A stretch of 64,000 nt of DNA from Taudactylus pleione (GCA_031769625.1 JAUIMM010000213.1:1612001-1676000), one strand, 5' to 3'; counted from the first letter of the stretch, positions 44,301 to 56,053 are shown. A program made the numbers and translations. Notes: generated from the sequence alone by a model not told the origin.

Positions 44301-44744
44301 CAGGTTGAATCTCCCATATCCATATATTCCGAAAAACAGATAATTTCGAAATAAGGAATTTTTTTAGCTTGAATGAGTTAGTGACACCTTTGCTTTCTGA
44401 TGGTTCATTGTACACAAATTTTGTTTAAGGCACAAAATGATTCAAGATATTGTATAAGATTACCTTCTGGCTGTGTGTATAAGGTGTATGTATATGAAAT
44501 ATAAAAAGTTTTGTGTATGTACACAAACTTTGTTTATGTCCAAAATTATTAAAAATATTGTATAAAATTACCTGCAGGCTATGTGTATAAGGTGTATATA
44601 AAACATAAATGAATTCAGTGTTTAGACTTGGGTCCCATCCCCTAGAAATCTCATTATGGTAAGCAAATATTCCAAAATGCTGAAAAATCCGATATCCAAA
44701 ATACTTCTGGTCCGAAGCATTTTGGATATGGGAGACTCAACTTG
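44301..44744. mobile_element. Tigger/pogo-like MITE (444 bp)
   Basis: Left end CAGGTTGAATCTCCCATATC; right end, inverted, CAAGTTGAGTCTCCCATATC. TA dinucleotides flank it (44299-44300 and 44745-44746). The ends resemble vertebrate Tigger-type elements as I know them. The interior has a ~110 bp tandem duplication around TATTGTATAAGATTACC. Confidence 0.75.
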
Positions 44745-44849
44745 TATATAAAATAAACCCTGTATATAAAACAAAACCTGCAATATTGGTAAACAGATAT
44801 AATTACCAATGAAGGAGCTGAAATAAAGCTGTCATAAAGAATACACTTA

Positions 44850-46477
44850 GGGGTAAATTAACTAAGATTCGATTTGGTCTCGATTTCTTTCCCGTTTTTC
44901 AACTCTGATCGGATCGATCAAAAACGGCCATTTTTTTCACAAAAAAATCGTGAATTTACCAAGCTCCCGGATTTGAGAGGATCGTTTTGATTGATGGCGT
45001 ATTTGGTCAATCCTGTCCATTTTGAAGTCCTGATTTGCCTCCCAAACAAGCAGCCTGCACATATCAGTGTAATATGTGCAAACTGTTTGTTGTTGTTTTT
45101 TTTATTTTTAGGGTTCATTTTTTGAGACAAAATTGATGTGAGGTCCCCCCCAAAAGGCTAACCAGCCCCACAGAATGAACTTTAATACCCTGTGGCTCTC
45201 CATTGACTTCAATGGAGGAGCCAATCATTGGCTGAGAGTGGCGGGGGCTCACCTCTCTCAGCCAATGAATGCTCAGATACAACTCTGCAAAGGCTAGAGC
45301 CACGTCTGAGCATCTCATTTGGGACATAACAACCATCCTAGTTGTTATGTGTTGCATTGATCGTGATTTAAATTTTTTTGTTTGAAGAAGACCTTGGATG
45401 CCTACTGGACAAGGGGACCACTCCTGGTAATGTAAGTGAGTATGTGTGTGTATGTATGTAATAAAACTGTACTTTCATGGTGTGTGTGTTGTGTTTTTTT
45501 TTACACAGGTGAACTACAGGTACCAGTGGGCCCTTAATGCTCCGCATGTTGGTGCTCGTGGTTCTCCAAGTACCAGCATGCGGGGGAGGCTTGCTGGGAC
45601 CTGCAGTTCCACTGTAAAGACAATGTTGTTAAATCTATTGTTTTACACACTACATACACTATCAACCCACCACCCTAGGGTGGCAGGAATAGCCCTTGGC
45701 TATCAGCCTATGCCAGGGGTGCAATGGAGAGGGGGACCCCTTAATTGGGGGGTCCCCAACTCCCCAGAGATCCCTAGCCTGGGCTGATTAGTGGTCAGGA
45801 CTAATGCTGCAGCTGGGGGACCCGGTGAAAGGGCTCCCCTTTCTGTGGCATCAGCCCCCCACTAGAAATGGTCCAGTGCTGGTTTTAATTATAGGGGGAC
45901 CCCTATGCAATTTTTCCCGCCTATAATTAAAACCAGGACTGTCCTGCAGAATGGTGCTGGTACCTAATTTACGATGGAACACTACACATTTTGATCCCCG
46001 AAAGTTTACGCACCAGGACAGGCCGGCAAGTCCGGGGCTGGTTAGCCTTTTGGGGGGAACCTCACGTCATTTTCTTTTTATTAACCCTTACAACACACAT
46101 TCCATTCAGAAACATACACAAATCACACTGATTTGTATATGTTAAATAACAACTCGCAGCTCAGGAGGTAGTGCATTGAAATCTTCTTTTGAGTCCCCGA
46201 TTTGAGTGTAAAACAGGCGATTTTAGCAAAACGAATAATGGTTAATTCCCGATTTGTATGAAATAAGTGAAAAGTACTTTCGATTTTGAGCCAATGGTGA
46301 TATCATTTCTATTGTTCAAAACGGCTGAATTTGCGGCATTAAACCATCCGATTTGAAGCTGAAAAAATGAAGAGATCACCTGACTTTAATGATAGTAAAT
46401 TCCCGAATTGCAAAAAAGTCATATTATCACCCGAAAATGCAAATCGGAACCAACACGAATGTTGATAAATTTACCTC
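44850..46477. mobile_element. Non-autonomous Harbinger-like element (1.63 kb)
   Basis: Left end GGGGTAAATTAACTAAG; right end, inverted, GAGGTAAATTTATCAAC. TTA flanks both sides (44847-44849 and 46478-46480), as expected for PIF/Harbinger. Subterminal inverted segments at about 45110-45175 (GGTCCCCCCCAAAAGG, CTAACCAGCCCC) and 46035-46070 extend the fold-back. The centre (45450-45960) is the dispersed repeat also found at 35140. No transposase is visible. Confidence 0.7.
45450..45960 (+). repeat. Dispersed repeat, related to 35140-35640
   Basis: Same core as at 35.1 kb, here positioned inside the Harbinger-like element. It begins near a (TG)n stretch and ends at an inverted pair TTTTAATTATAGG / CCTATAATTAAAA. 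Confidence 0.75.
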
Positions 46478-46480
46478 TTA

Positions 46481-47350
46481 GGGTGCAATATGAAACATCT
46501 CAGTATATTTTACTGCATAGGGATAAGTAAATGAAACCCAAAAGAAAACAAAAGCAATAGAAAATATTTGTTTGTTGCTTGTTTGTCTGTAGAATAGATA
46601 GTGATTGTATTTAGTTATTGCTATTGTGCTTTATAACAGTGCTATTGGGGTGTATTCTTACAGTGATTATTTTCATCTTATAACTGATGGCATGCAGTAT
46701 TTGCAATATATCATCAGACAATATTATTTCACCCCCCATTATTTCATTATTCATTGGTAATGCCTTCAGAATTGAAAACAACTGTTTGATATGCTGATGT
46801 GTACATTAGCATCAAAGTAAATCTCTATTTATAGTCCACTAATACAAAGTGTATAAGAATAAGATATGGTAATTATGTCAATATATGTGGCCATTTCTTT
46901 GACACTTGACCAGATGTCATAATAATCTGTCACATTGGTGCACTGTATTGACTCATCAAAAATGTCAGTAGCATTGGTAGGAGTAGCTGAAGCAGAGGAC
47001 CTCTAATTTACAACTGGATACAACAACTTGCTCACAAGGACATTTGCATCTCTTAAGATCTAAGTTAGATGTTAAACTTTACTTATGACTAAAACCAAGC
47101 ATGATTATTAATATAATTATATTTTATTTATAAGTACAGCCTAAAGTGGATATTATACTGTAAACATTAACATATACCTAAAATTACAGTGTGCAGTTAG
47201 CATAATTGTGTAGAGAAAACAAAGGGAAGCTGGCCGTAATCAAATGAGATTTCAATCTACAGTATAAGAGCTTTGGGTGGATGCAATGTGAGAAGAGGGC
47301 AGAGACTGTACAGTTAGGCGGACATGTGATCAGCTAAGAGGATGGTTAGG
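46481..47350. other. AT-rich stretch, nothing recognised
   Basis: No coding, RNA or repeat signal that I can support. Confidence 0.45.
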
Positions 47351-47645
47351 AATGAAGGTGGCCATACATCAGAGACAGGTTTTTGCGATCCGCTGATGCG
47401 ATGGGAAGTGCTGGCATTTCCGTGTGGAAATGCCAACCTTCCACCATCGATGTTCTACGATCCGTCGCCGGATCGCAGACATTTCACATGTTAAATGTTG
47501 GCGATTTGATGATCACGATCACTTTTTGATCGCGATTGTCAAATTGGCATTATCCAACATGTTGGATTTCTACGATCCCACGATGCTGGGTTGCAGCATC
47601 ATGGGATCGCAGCAATCCATCCCTGATGGATGGGCCCCATGACCC
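47351..47645. mobile_element. Possible MITE rich in GATC-type inverted words
   Basis: Contains GTGGCCATACATCAG, then many CGATCC / GGATCG words, and a near-inverted GGCATTTCCGTGTGGAAATGCC hairpin (part at 47412-47433). Ends are not firmly defined. Confidence 0.4.
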
Positions 47646-47649
47646 AGGA

Positions 47650-48880
47650 GAATTTCTGAATGTGAGAATGGGAAGATTGATCAAGGAGGAAATGAGGTGG
47701 CAATCTTTAGCAAAGCTTGTCAATGGAAGACATGTAGAGCGAGAACCTTGGGGCCCCCGGAAGGCAAAACAAAGTGGAGGAAAAGTGTGGAGAAGGAGAA
47801 GTTGGATAAGTAAACCAGGAGACAGATAAATCACAAACTCCAATGCAGTGGAGGGTTTGGATGAGAGAAAAGTGGTCATAAGTTTCAAATGATGCTGTAA
47901 AGTCCAGGAGAATAAGAATGGTGAACTGGCCTTTGTATTTGGGGATGAGTAGGTCATCAGTGACCTTGGTGAGGTCAGTTTCAGTTGAATGAAAGGGTAG
48001 AGACTGAATCCAGATTGGAGCAGGCCAAGGAGGGAGTGGGAGGATGGGAAGGATGTGAGTTAGTAATAAACTATTTGTTTGTTCTTGGTGGCAAAGGGAA
48101 GAAGAGAGATGAGATGATAGTTATTGATGCTTTCTTAATGCTTTCTTAATAACGTTGGAGATAAGAGAATACATGAAGGATGAAAAAACAGTGCCAAGAG
48201 GATATAAGTTGACCAGTAGGTATAGTGGAAGCATGCTTTCAGGGCTGTGATTGGAGGAGTTTGGAGGGGATGGGGTGAAGGAGCTTGAGAGTACAGAGGA
48301 TGAGAAAAGGGCACAGAATTCAGCGCTGGAGACCAAACATGACAAGGATGGCAGTCCTAGGAGGTGTGACTTTAAGTGATCGAAATGTCATGGTGATGGA
48401 CTTAATTTTGGATGTGAATTGGGTGGAAAAATCACAAGCACTAAGGGTGAAGGGGGGGGTGGAAGTTGAAGATAGAAAAGAGATGTCCACAATTGGAAGC
48501 CTGGGAGGGAATTAGGGCATTGAGGTAGGTTTGTTTAGTGAGTGAAAGAGCAGAGCTATAGGATGAGATAATGAACTTAAAGTGGGGGAAATCAGCATTA
48601 AAGTGCTACTTCCCCTCAATGTAAGCAGAGCGAGAAAGTTAGTCTGTGTAAAATGCATGGTTAGGGCAGGTGACGGTAGTAGTAGAGAAGAGAAGGAAGT
48701 CTAGAGAGGAGGAGAAACTGATGGGGTTCAGGGCATCAATATTCCTTTTAGTATAAATGGTCTTAGGGAAGTGGGCTGAAGTGGTGGGGGTAATGCAGAA
48801 AAAAAGTAATTGGTGGTCAGAGGGAGCAAATGGAAAAATAGTACACAAATGAGAGGGATGGATCATTGATGTGAGAGGCC
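47650..48880 (-). pseudogene. Decayed LINE reverse transcriptase fragment
   Basis: On the minus strand, 48121-48345 reads GTVFSSFMYSLISNVIKKA, resembling the SSWKxSLIxPIxKK block of non-LTR retrotransposons. Downstream, about 47860-47960 reads GQFTILILLDFTASFETYDH, matching the RT motif A form LLDLSAAFDTVDH of L2/Rex1/CR1-type LINEs. Frameshifts separate the blocks. The upstream part (to 48880) stays in loosely related frames (for example PLIHLC/SFSSSLDFLLFS), so the fragment may be longer. It is inactive. Confidence 0.65.
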
Positions 48881-48909
48881 AAACAAGGAGATGGATGGAG
48901 TTTTGAGGT

Positions 48910-48913
48910 TGAC

Positions 48914-48959
<46 letters not shown>

Positions 48960-48972
48960 ACATATATATATA
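48910..48972. repeat. (TA)n microsatellite
   Basis: TA tract with TATGTATACA interruptions; it is the insertion site of the next MITE. Confidence 0.9.
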
Positions 48973-48974
48973 TA

Positions 48975-49486
48975 CTACCGTTCAAAAGTTTGGGGTCACT
49001 TAGAAATTTCCTTATATTTGAAAGAAAAGCACAGTTTTTTTCAATGAAGATAAAATTAAATTAATCAGAAATACACTCTATACATTGTTAATGTGGTTAA
49101 TGACTATACTAGCTGCAAACGTCTGGGTTTTAAAGGAATATCTACATAGGTGTATAGATGTAATTTCCAGCAACCATCACTCCAGTGTTCTAATGGTATA
49201 TTGTGTTTGCTAAGCACGTTGGAAGACTAATGGATGATTAGAAAACCCTTGTGCAATTATGTTAGCACAGATAAAAATGGGTTTGCTCATTAGAGAAGCT
49301 ATAAAACTGGCCTTCCCTTGTTTGTTTGAAGGACAAAATTATTATTTCAAATACAAATCATTGTATCTAACCTTGCCAATGGCTTGACTATATGTTCTAT
49401 ACATTTTGCAACTCATTTCATAAATAAAAGTCAGTTTTCAGGTAAAACATGAAATTGTCTGGGTGACCCCAAACTTTTGAACAGTA

Positions 49487-49487
<1 letters not shown>
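48975..49487. mobile_element. Tc1/mariner-type MITE (513 bp)
   Basis: Left end CTACCGTTCAAAAGTTTGGG; right end, inverted, CTACTGTTCAAAAGTTTGGG. The inverted repeats continue through GTCAC. TA flanks (48973-48974 and 49488-49489) fit Tc1/mariner. No transposase is present. Confidence 0.85.

Positions 49488-49520
<33 letters not shown>
49488..49520. repeat. (TA)n microsatellite
   Basis: Continuation of the TA tract right of the MITE. Confidence 0.9.
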
Positions 49521-49524
<4 letters not shown>

Positions 49525-51400
49525 TCATATATCCACTGCACTCGCCACTCCCAGATTTGGGGTGCACACCTGCACTCGCCATTCCCATGCATGGGGTGCA
49601 AGTGGCTTGTGACCACATTGCTTGAATAAATAAACAGAAAACTCAGCACTCACCATTGTTAAATCCCTCACAATAATATATAAATAAATAATGGGGTTTT
49701 GGTTCATGGATTGATCAATCCATTTAAGCCTGCAGCCCACATCATGGGACCCCACTTCTCTGCAGGTCCTACACTATCTGTCACACTTATGGAAACCTGG
49801 TAGCTGCTATCACAGAATTTAAACAGAAAAAATGTTACCTGGTTTAAAGCTCACTTTCCAACTAATGGCTTTTAAAGGCAAGGCAGCCACCAAACATAGC
49901 TTCTATCATACTACCAAAAAGGCAGCTGACACAGGTTATTATAAATGAGCTTGTACAGGGGTGCATGAGAAAGCTATGATCACAAAAGGTTAATTAAAAA
50001 TTAACCAAATTAACAATCCACTGCACTCGCCACTCCCAGATTTGGGGTGCAGACCTGCACTCACCATTCCCAGGCATGGGGTGCAAGTGGCTTGTGACCA
50101 TTTATTCTGTGGTTCAGTGTAAACCCCTCCCTTTACAAGCACCTGTGCAAAGTCATTAAGCTGATATGAGCGACCACCATACTTTTTGTTAACAGTTTTG
50201 AGAGGCATGAAGGGAGCCAGCATTGGGAGGATGTGTTGGTCCTTATAGTGCCATGTGGAGGTTTCTGGGGTACCTCCAAGGTGAGTCAGCTCTCAGCTTA
50301 TACATGTGCTGTTATTATGCAGTACACTAATTTGTAATTATATGACCCAGAGTGGGTGCTACTATTATGTAACAATAATTATTTTGGGGTGAGCGTTTGG
50401 GAGTGGGGCCCCCGGAGTTGTTCTGGCTGGACCTTTTTCAGGGCATCACCACTTAATTCACATAGATATTTTTTTATTTCTTTTCTAATTGTTTATTATT
50501 TATGTCATTTTAATTATTTCTCATTTCATTAACACTTATTGATTTATCTTTACACATCTATTCTTTAAACTTCACTATCACCTTTTTTCCCCTTTTCATG
50601 TGATGCCCTGGGGATGGTCCTTGGCTAGAATTTTTTTGGGTACCTTGCTTCTTGGACGTGAACCCCTTAATGTTAGGGACACCAGTGTAGAGGAGCCTTG
50701 ACGATGGCCTGGCACTTATTCATATATTTGCAAATGTATGTAACTAATACCTCTGAATCTCTATTATCATGTAGGATTTAAGTATTTTTTGTTGATATTG
50801 CTGCAGTGAGCTAGAGGGAATCCCTTTTTTCTGTGGTTCAGTGTAAACCCCACCCTTTACAATTACCTGTGCAAAGTCATTAAGCTGATATGAGCGACCA
50901 CCATACTTTTTGTTTATTTATTTAAGCAATGTGGTCACAAGCCACTTGCACCCCATCTTGGGAACGGCTAATGCAGGTCTGCACCCCAAATCTGGGAGTG
51001 GTGAGTGCAGTGGATTTCTGACTTTTTTATTTGGTTAATTTTTAATTAACCTTTTGTGATCATAGATTTTTCATGCACCCCTGTGCAAGCTCATTTATAA
51101 TAACCTGTGTCAGCTGCCTTTTTGGTAGTATGATAGAAGCTATGTTTGGTGGCTGCCTTGCCTTTAAAAGTCATTAGTTGGCAGGTGAGCTTTAAACCAG
51201 TTAACATTTTTTCAGTATAAATTCTGTGATAGCAGCTACCAGGTTTCCATAAGCATGACAGATAGTGTAGGGCCTGCCTAGAAGTGGGGTCCTATGATGT
51301 TGGCTGCAGGCTTAAATGCATTGATAAATCCATGAACCAAAACTCCATTATTTATATATTATTGTGAGTGATTTAACAAAGGTGAGTTCTTAGTTTTCTT
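49525..51400. repeat. Compound inverted repeat with ~460 bp arms
   Basis: The left arm (about 49638-50100) and right arm (about 50925-51395) are inverted copies with roughly 90% identity, sharing CCACTGCACTCNCCACTCCC, GGCAAGGCAGCCACCAAACA and TTAATTAAAAATTAACC. An ~85 bp piece of the arm is also repeated directly at 49531-49615. A GCTGATATGAGCGACCACCA segment occurs in direct orientation at 50155-50185 and 50880-50905. The 0.7 kb loop has no gene I recognise. It may be two copies of one element in opposite directions. Confidence 0.65.
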
Positions 51401-51859
51401 TATATATGTATAAGAGATGTGCACCTTCCCCTGTGTTTTGGTTTTGGATCAGTATTTTTTTAATAAAATTTATAAAAATCTGCTAAAATCACATAATTTG
51501 GGGTTTGTTTTGTTCCTAAGGTATTATTTACCTCAATAACATTAATTTCTACTTGTTTCCAGTCAATTTTGACTATCTCAAAGCTCACAATATTGTTTTC
51601 ATCCAGTTTAGGCCCAAAATGTGCACCAAGCTGGCTGACTAAGCTAAGTGGCAGCAGTGGGTGGCACAAACACGTGGCAGTTCAACTTCCAACATGACAC
51701 ATCAGGAAACAAATGTTTTTATTATTCAAGAGGCCTGAGGGAGTTGGAGAACATATGTAGTTGAAGGCAGGGACAGGAAGGCTTGATTGGTAGTAAATTT
51801 AATTTAATTTTTTAATTCTGAAGTAAATTTATGAGGGAGAAGGGGAAGGGTGGAGGGAT

Positions 51860-51915
51860 GGCATTTACAAAGAATATTTTACTCATTCACATCAGTCCTT
51901 GCCCCATAAGAATCA
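51860..51915. repeat. Short SINE fragment
   Basis: TTTACAAAGAATATTTTACT then CATTCACATCAGTCC matches the SINE at 61205-61240. Only about 50 bases are recognisable. Confidence 0.5.
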
Positions 51916-51929
51916 TTGAGTGCCATGCC

Positions 51930-52662
51930 TGCTGCTGCTGTTGGGAGTGTATTTTCATCCAAGAAGGGGACCAGGAAGACTACTAGTAGTGCTCTCCAAA
52001 ACAATTGACTGTTAAATAATCCTTTGCAAAGATTCCACTTGAAAAGCAGTTCCCAAACTGCACAGGAACATTTAAAAAAACATAGTTAGTGGCCTTCAAA
52101 CTGCCATCAGCTCAAGTGGCACATCAAGCAGCAATGGCTCCTCCTTCAGTTTCTCTAGCAAGTGCATCTGCTGAGAAAAAAATTAACTTTCAAAACACCC
52201 ACTGGTGATGCAGATGAGTCAACACAATCAAGTTTTAACTTATTGACATCTAGTCGGGTCAAAATTGCCTACAATTAATGACAACTCTACCGTGAATCCA
52301 GCTGATATGGTCACCATTCAAAGAATGATTGAGGACTATTTAAAAAATTTAATGATAGCATCCAAATAAGTATGCCAGACAGTCTGTTTGACAACTGCCA
52401 GGTAAAAAAGGTAATTTGGAGGCCCTTGCACAAACTGGCTTTGCTTTCCTTGAGCTGCACACCCACCAGTGTGTACTCAGAAAGAGTTTTCAGCACGGGC
52501 GAGAACCTTTTCAGTGATCGACCTATGAGGCTACTTCCTCAAAATGTGGAAAAGATGTCCATCAAAATGAACTACAAATTCTATGAGAAAGACCTTTACC
52601 ATCAATTACATGTGGGTGAGGAATTGGATAATGATGATGGTGACAACATTTTGCCTCTGTAA
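51930..52662 (+). pseudogene. Inverted C-terminal part of the hAT copy 5 transposase
   Basis: Lies on the plus strand although the element runs minus. The left part corresponds to the alanine-rich linker and SSKKGTRKTT segment before the core. After a large deletion, 52372-52662 gives the hATC region (WRPLHKLALLSLSCTPTS, VYSERVFSTGENLFSD, RLLPQNVEKMSIKMNY) and ends GDNILPL-stop. It has no upstream start and is non-functional. Confidence 0.85.
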
Positions 52663-52798
52663 AGTCAGTTTGTGTACGATCATTGCCAGCAAAGTCAGCT
52701 GCCCATTGGTAACTTGTTTTGAGGGGGCCCAAACAAACCAATCGCTTCATGACTGAGGATATTGTTGATGAAGGTGTTGGTGGTGAAGATGGCAGGTG

Positions 52799-53819
52799 TG
52801 TCACAACCAGCAGTATGGAATTCCCTACTGTGGGGTGCAAGCTGAGGTTTAGGACTGAAGGGGAAATCTGAGATGTGGGGCCTGTACACACGATCTCTTC
52901 ATCCACGAGTACCAGATGTTGGTGAGACCTGACCAAAGGTGCAGAGTCTAACCAGCTGGGAGGTGTGCACCAGTGACCCTAGCAGAATATGGCTTTAGCT
53001 GCACCCAGCTGGCAGGTCGTGATCCTTTGGTCAGGTAACTGGCACTCACGGGAATAGAGAATCTTGCTACTGTGGCCCTCGTGGATACTTCTCACAAGGA
53101 GTGCAGTGGTGACTGCAGAACCGAAGCTGGATGCCATAGTGACAGCGATATAGATGATTGCTCCGAGCATTGAGGAAATATATAGGATGCACTTCTGCTC
53201 AACGAGGTGGTGAATGAACTGCAGACAGGAATGATGTTGAGGACGTACTTCTGCGCAATGAGGTGGCAAATGATCTGTAGACAGACGAGATGTTTGGGAC
53301 GCATTTCTGCGCAATGAGGTAGCAAATGATCCACAGCCAGGCATGATGTTGAAGACACACTTCCGTGCAACGAGGTGGCAAATGATCTGCAAACAGGAGA
53401 GGTGTTGATGATGCACTGTTGCACTGTAGTCGGCACTGGTAAGCACAGGGAAACATGAGGAAGGACCTGGAATGAGATCTCCTGTGAACACTAGGAAGCG
53501 ACAACATTGCTCAGGCAACTTCCTGTGGTCCGCAGTCTGGCTTTATCCCCTACAGGAGCAGATCACTGGTGGACAGTGTCAGCTGACCACTGTCATGCTA
53601 CCATTGGGTATGAAGTTGTCAGGTGATGCAAACTGTCATGGCCGCATCCATGATGACAACTGCAGAAACCAGGCACGGAGCAGTCCAAGGCAGTTCACAT
53701 GACACTAAGTAGAATACTCAGCATGTACCCTCCGCTGCACCTGATGTCTGACCCCAAGGGAGTTCAGGGGAAGCTGGTGCAAAGGTGAGTAATGGTCAAT
53801 CCTAGGCCACAACCTGACA
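52799..53819. mobile_element. Probable solo LTR (1021 bp)
   Basis: Compared with hAT copy 6, sequence 52799-53819 is an insertion. It begins TGTCA and ends TGACA, the TG...CA form of retroviral-type LTRs. The flanks AGGTG (52794-52798) and AGATG (53820-53824) look like a 5 bp duplication. No internal coding region is present, so it fits a solo LTR left after recombination. The family is not identified. Confidence 0.7.
53165..53430. repeat. ~59 bp minisatellite within the solo LTR
   Basis: ATGAGGTGGCAAATGATCTG and TTCTGCGCAA recur in about four to five units. The long minus-strand frames here come from this repeat. Confidence 0.8.
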
Positions 53820-53874
53820 AGATGCTTGGATCTAGCAGAGAGAAGGGAGCTAGCTGATGCTGGACTGCTTGTTG

Positions 53875-54096
53875 TTATTTTTTTAGCCAAAGTTTCTGAA
53901 TTTTGCTAAAACGTTTATTATGGATGCCCTGCAGATGATGTAACAGGGTGGAGGTTCCTAGATGGTTAAGGTCCCTACTTCTACTAATTTTGGCTTTACA
54001 AATGGTACAGATGCCCTCACAACTGTTGTCAGAATTTGGTTTAAAATAATTCCACACCGAAGATGTGGCTTTTCTGGTCTTATGCCCAGGCATCAC
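53875..54096 (-). pseudogene. BED-finger fragment of the hAT copy 5 transposase
   Basis: Reads MPGHKTRKATSSVWNYF, then CEGICTIC, SRDLNHLGTSTLLHHL and IHNK, a complete BED finger by its C2HH residues. Upstream N-terminal sequence is degraded into other frames, and the reading ends shortly after the finger, before the solo LTR. Confidence 0.8.
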
Positions 54097-54650
54097 GCCA
54101 GCCTATAACTCCAGTTTATGTCCTTACCCCAGCCTATACCATCACCCCAGATTATACCAGCACCCAAGCCTATATCGTCATCCCATCCTGTATTGTGTAA
54201 AAATTACAGCTGCACTCCATGTTAGATTGGGGATTCATTATCCACTTTAGTGGATGTGAGCTCCATTTTATTCCATATCACCACACCCCCTACACATATT
54301 CTGACCTGGGCTACAGGAGGAGCAGCTGCACTCTGGAATATGGTTATGGTTGCATGGAGTTGCCCCCCTGACTCGCTGAAATTCAGGTAGAGGCGCCACT
54401 TTATCAGAGAATGCAGTTTTAGCTGCTTTATTTCATTTTTTAAACCATATCCTCTGTTTTCACATTTGAAAATATGTTTATGTGAATCTCAGTTGAGGCA
54501 TTTGTGATGTCATTATGTTTAATATATTATGCACATTAAGTAGCACTTTGTTGTGGTCTTGTAGTCTAATAATTTATGATTGAGGAAAGAAGTAAAAATT
54601 AGCATTTTTTTATTGCTAACTTTGTGTTATTAAATTGTAAAATTGTGCAG
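54097..54650. other. Degraded 5' part of hAT copy 5
   Basis: Between the BED fragment and the tandem array I find only short repeats around 54115-54190 (CCTATACCATCACCCCAG-like) and no preserved N-terminal coding sequence. The region may include other insertions. Confidence 0.4.
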
Positions 54651-54654
54651 TTTC

Positions 54655-55095
54655 CACTTACAGTGTCACAAATTAATTTAAAACAGTACGTGTTGAATAT
54701 TATACTGTGGTTCCACTTACAGCGTCACAAGATATTTTACAAATACACTGCTTTTCCACTAACAGTGTCAATATATTTTATTAATAGACTGCATTTTCCA
54801 CATACAATGTCACAATATTTTTTTATGAATACACTGCATTTCCACTAACAGTGTCATTTTTTTTATGAATACAGTGCATTTTCCACTTAGTGTCACAATA
54901 TTTTTTATGACTACACTTCGTTTTCCACTTACAGTGTCACAATATTTTTTATGAATAAACTGCGTTTCCACTAACAATGTCAATATTTTTTACGAATACA
55001 CTGCGTTTTCCACTTACAGTGTCACAATATTTATTATACACTGCACTACCACCTACAATTTCACAAACAATATGTGTATGAATATTACACTGCAG
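54655..55095. repeat. ~45 bp tandem array in the 5' region of hAT copy 5
   Basis: TTCCACTTACAGTGTCACAA followed by TATTTTTTATGAATACACTG repeats about nine times with decay. The same unit, in the complementary direction, is in copy 6 at 62675-62920. Confidence 0.85.
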
Positions 55096-55229
55096 TCTGA
55101 CAGGCAGCGTCACAGTAAAAAAATAATAACTATAGTACACTGGGGTACAGCACAAAAAATATATAATATATATTCATTTTTTATTAATTAGATTATTATT
55201 AGCTTTTATTTTTTATACACTGGGCATAC

Positions 55230-55430
55230 TTGGATGGACAGAGCAGCCCCTGCCCTAGTTGGACACAACAACCCCTGGATGGACACAGCAGACCCTGGAT
55301 GGACACAGAAGCCCCTGCCCTAGATGGACACAAGAGCCCCTGGATGGACACAGCAGACCCTGGATGGACACAGCAGCCCCTGCCCTGGACAGATACAGCA
55401 GCTCTTGGTTGGACATAGCATATCCATTCA
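55230..55430. repeat. CCTGGATGGACACAGCAG minisatellite, hAT copy 5
   Basis: About eight units of 18-30 bp built on CCTGGATGGACACAGCAG and CCCCTGCCCTAGATGGACAC. It corresponds in place to the CAGCCCCTATGGAC module of copies 1-3. Confidence 0.8.
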
Positions 55431-55636
55431 CTACACTCTCCACATCCGGAGTGAAAATGGTGCCGATTGTGGGGACTTTTATATAATGCAAAACCCGCAA
55501 GAATCCGACATCGGGAGGATGACATTTTGCCTCATTTTGAGATCTGAGTCATGTGGGAAAACCCGAGCTGGACTCGGTTCTCATCTCAGATCTGCAATTT
55601 CTCAGAGAATCAGACCTGCTCATCTCTAATATAAAT

Positions 55637-56053
55637 CATACTTGCCTACTTTTGAAAAAAGCATTTCAGGGAGATTGTGAAAGCAGCACCCATGAGCGTG
55701 GTGGTAAAGTGGGCAGTACTGCCACATCTGAGAGGCGTGTCATAGACCTGACTTATATCAAAATGTAAATGAGCCCTAAAGCAGTTAGTAAGATCTACTT
55801 GTTGATGAAAACACACTGATACTTCTCAGAAAATACATGTAACCATAGGGATCATTGTGCCTTATACCTAATGCAGGGAAATTATACTAATGATCACATT
55901 TGAATGTATATATCTCTGTTTTTTTTTTTATATAACAGTGTCATAATAGGGGTAAGGTGAAATGAGGGAGATTGGTAGACTCTTCAGGGAGACAGGGAGA
56001 TTGCTGCTATTTCAGGGAGTCTCCCTGACAATGAGGGAGAGTTGGCAAGTATG
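55637..56053. mobile_element. hAT-type MITE (417 bp)
   Basis: Ends CATACTTGCCTACTTTTG and, inverted, CATACTTGCCAACTCTCC. Perfect 8 bp duplications ATATAAAT flank it (55629-55636 and 56054-56061). The inner TCAGGGAGATT and GGGAGTCTCCC words are inverted. It lies directly against the right end of hAT copy 5. Confidence 0.85.

Larger units (their letters stand above)
51412..55628 (-). mobile_element. hAT element copy 5, internally inverted, with nested solo LTR
   Basis: The left end AAGAGATGTGCACC matches the hAT 3' end and the right end, inverted, TAGAGATGAGCAGG matches the 5' end. The flanks ATATGTAT and ATATAAAT agree at 6 of 8. Read on the minus strand: 5' end, direct repeats, ~45 bp tandem array, BED finger, then a segment in reverse orientation carrying the hATC domain, then the 3' end. 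Much of the catalytic core is deleted. A 1021 bp solo LTR lies between the BED fragment and the inversion junction. Confidence 0.8.

Noticed and set aside
52979..53518. 179-codon minus-strand frame
   Set aside because: It is created by the ~59 bp minisatellite inside the solo LTR and shares no domain with known proteins.
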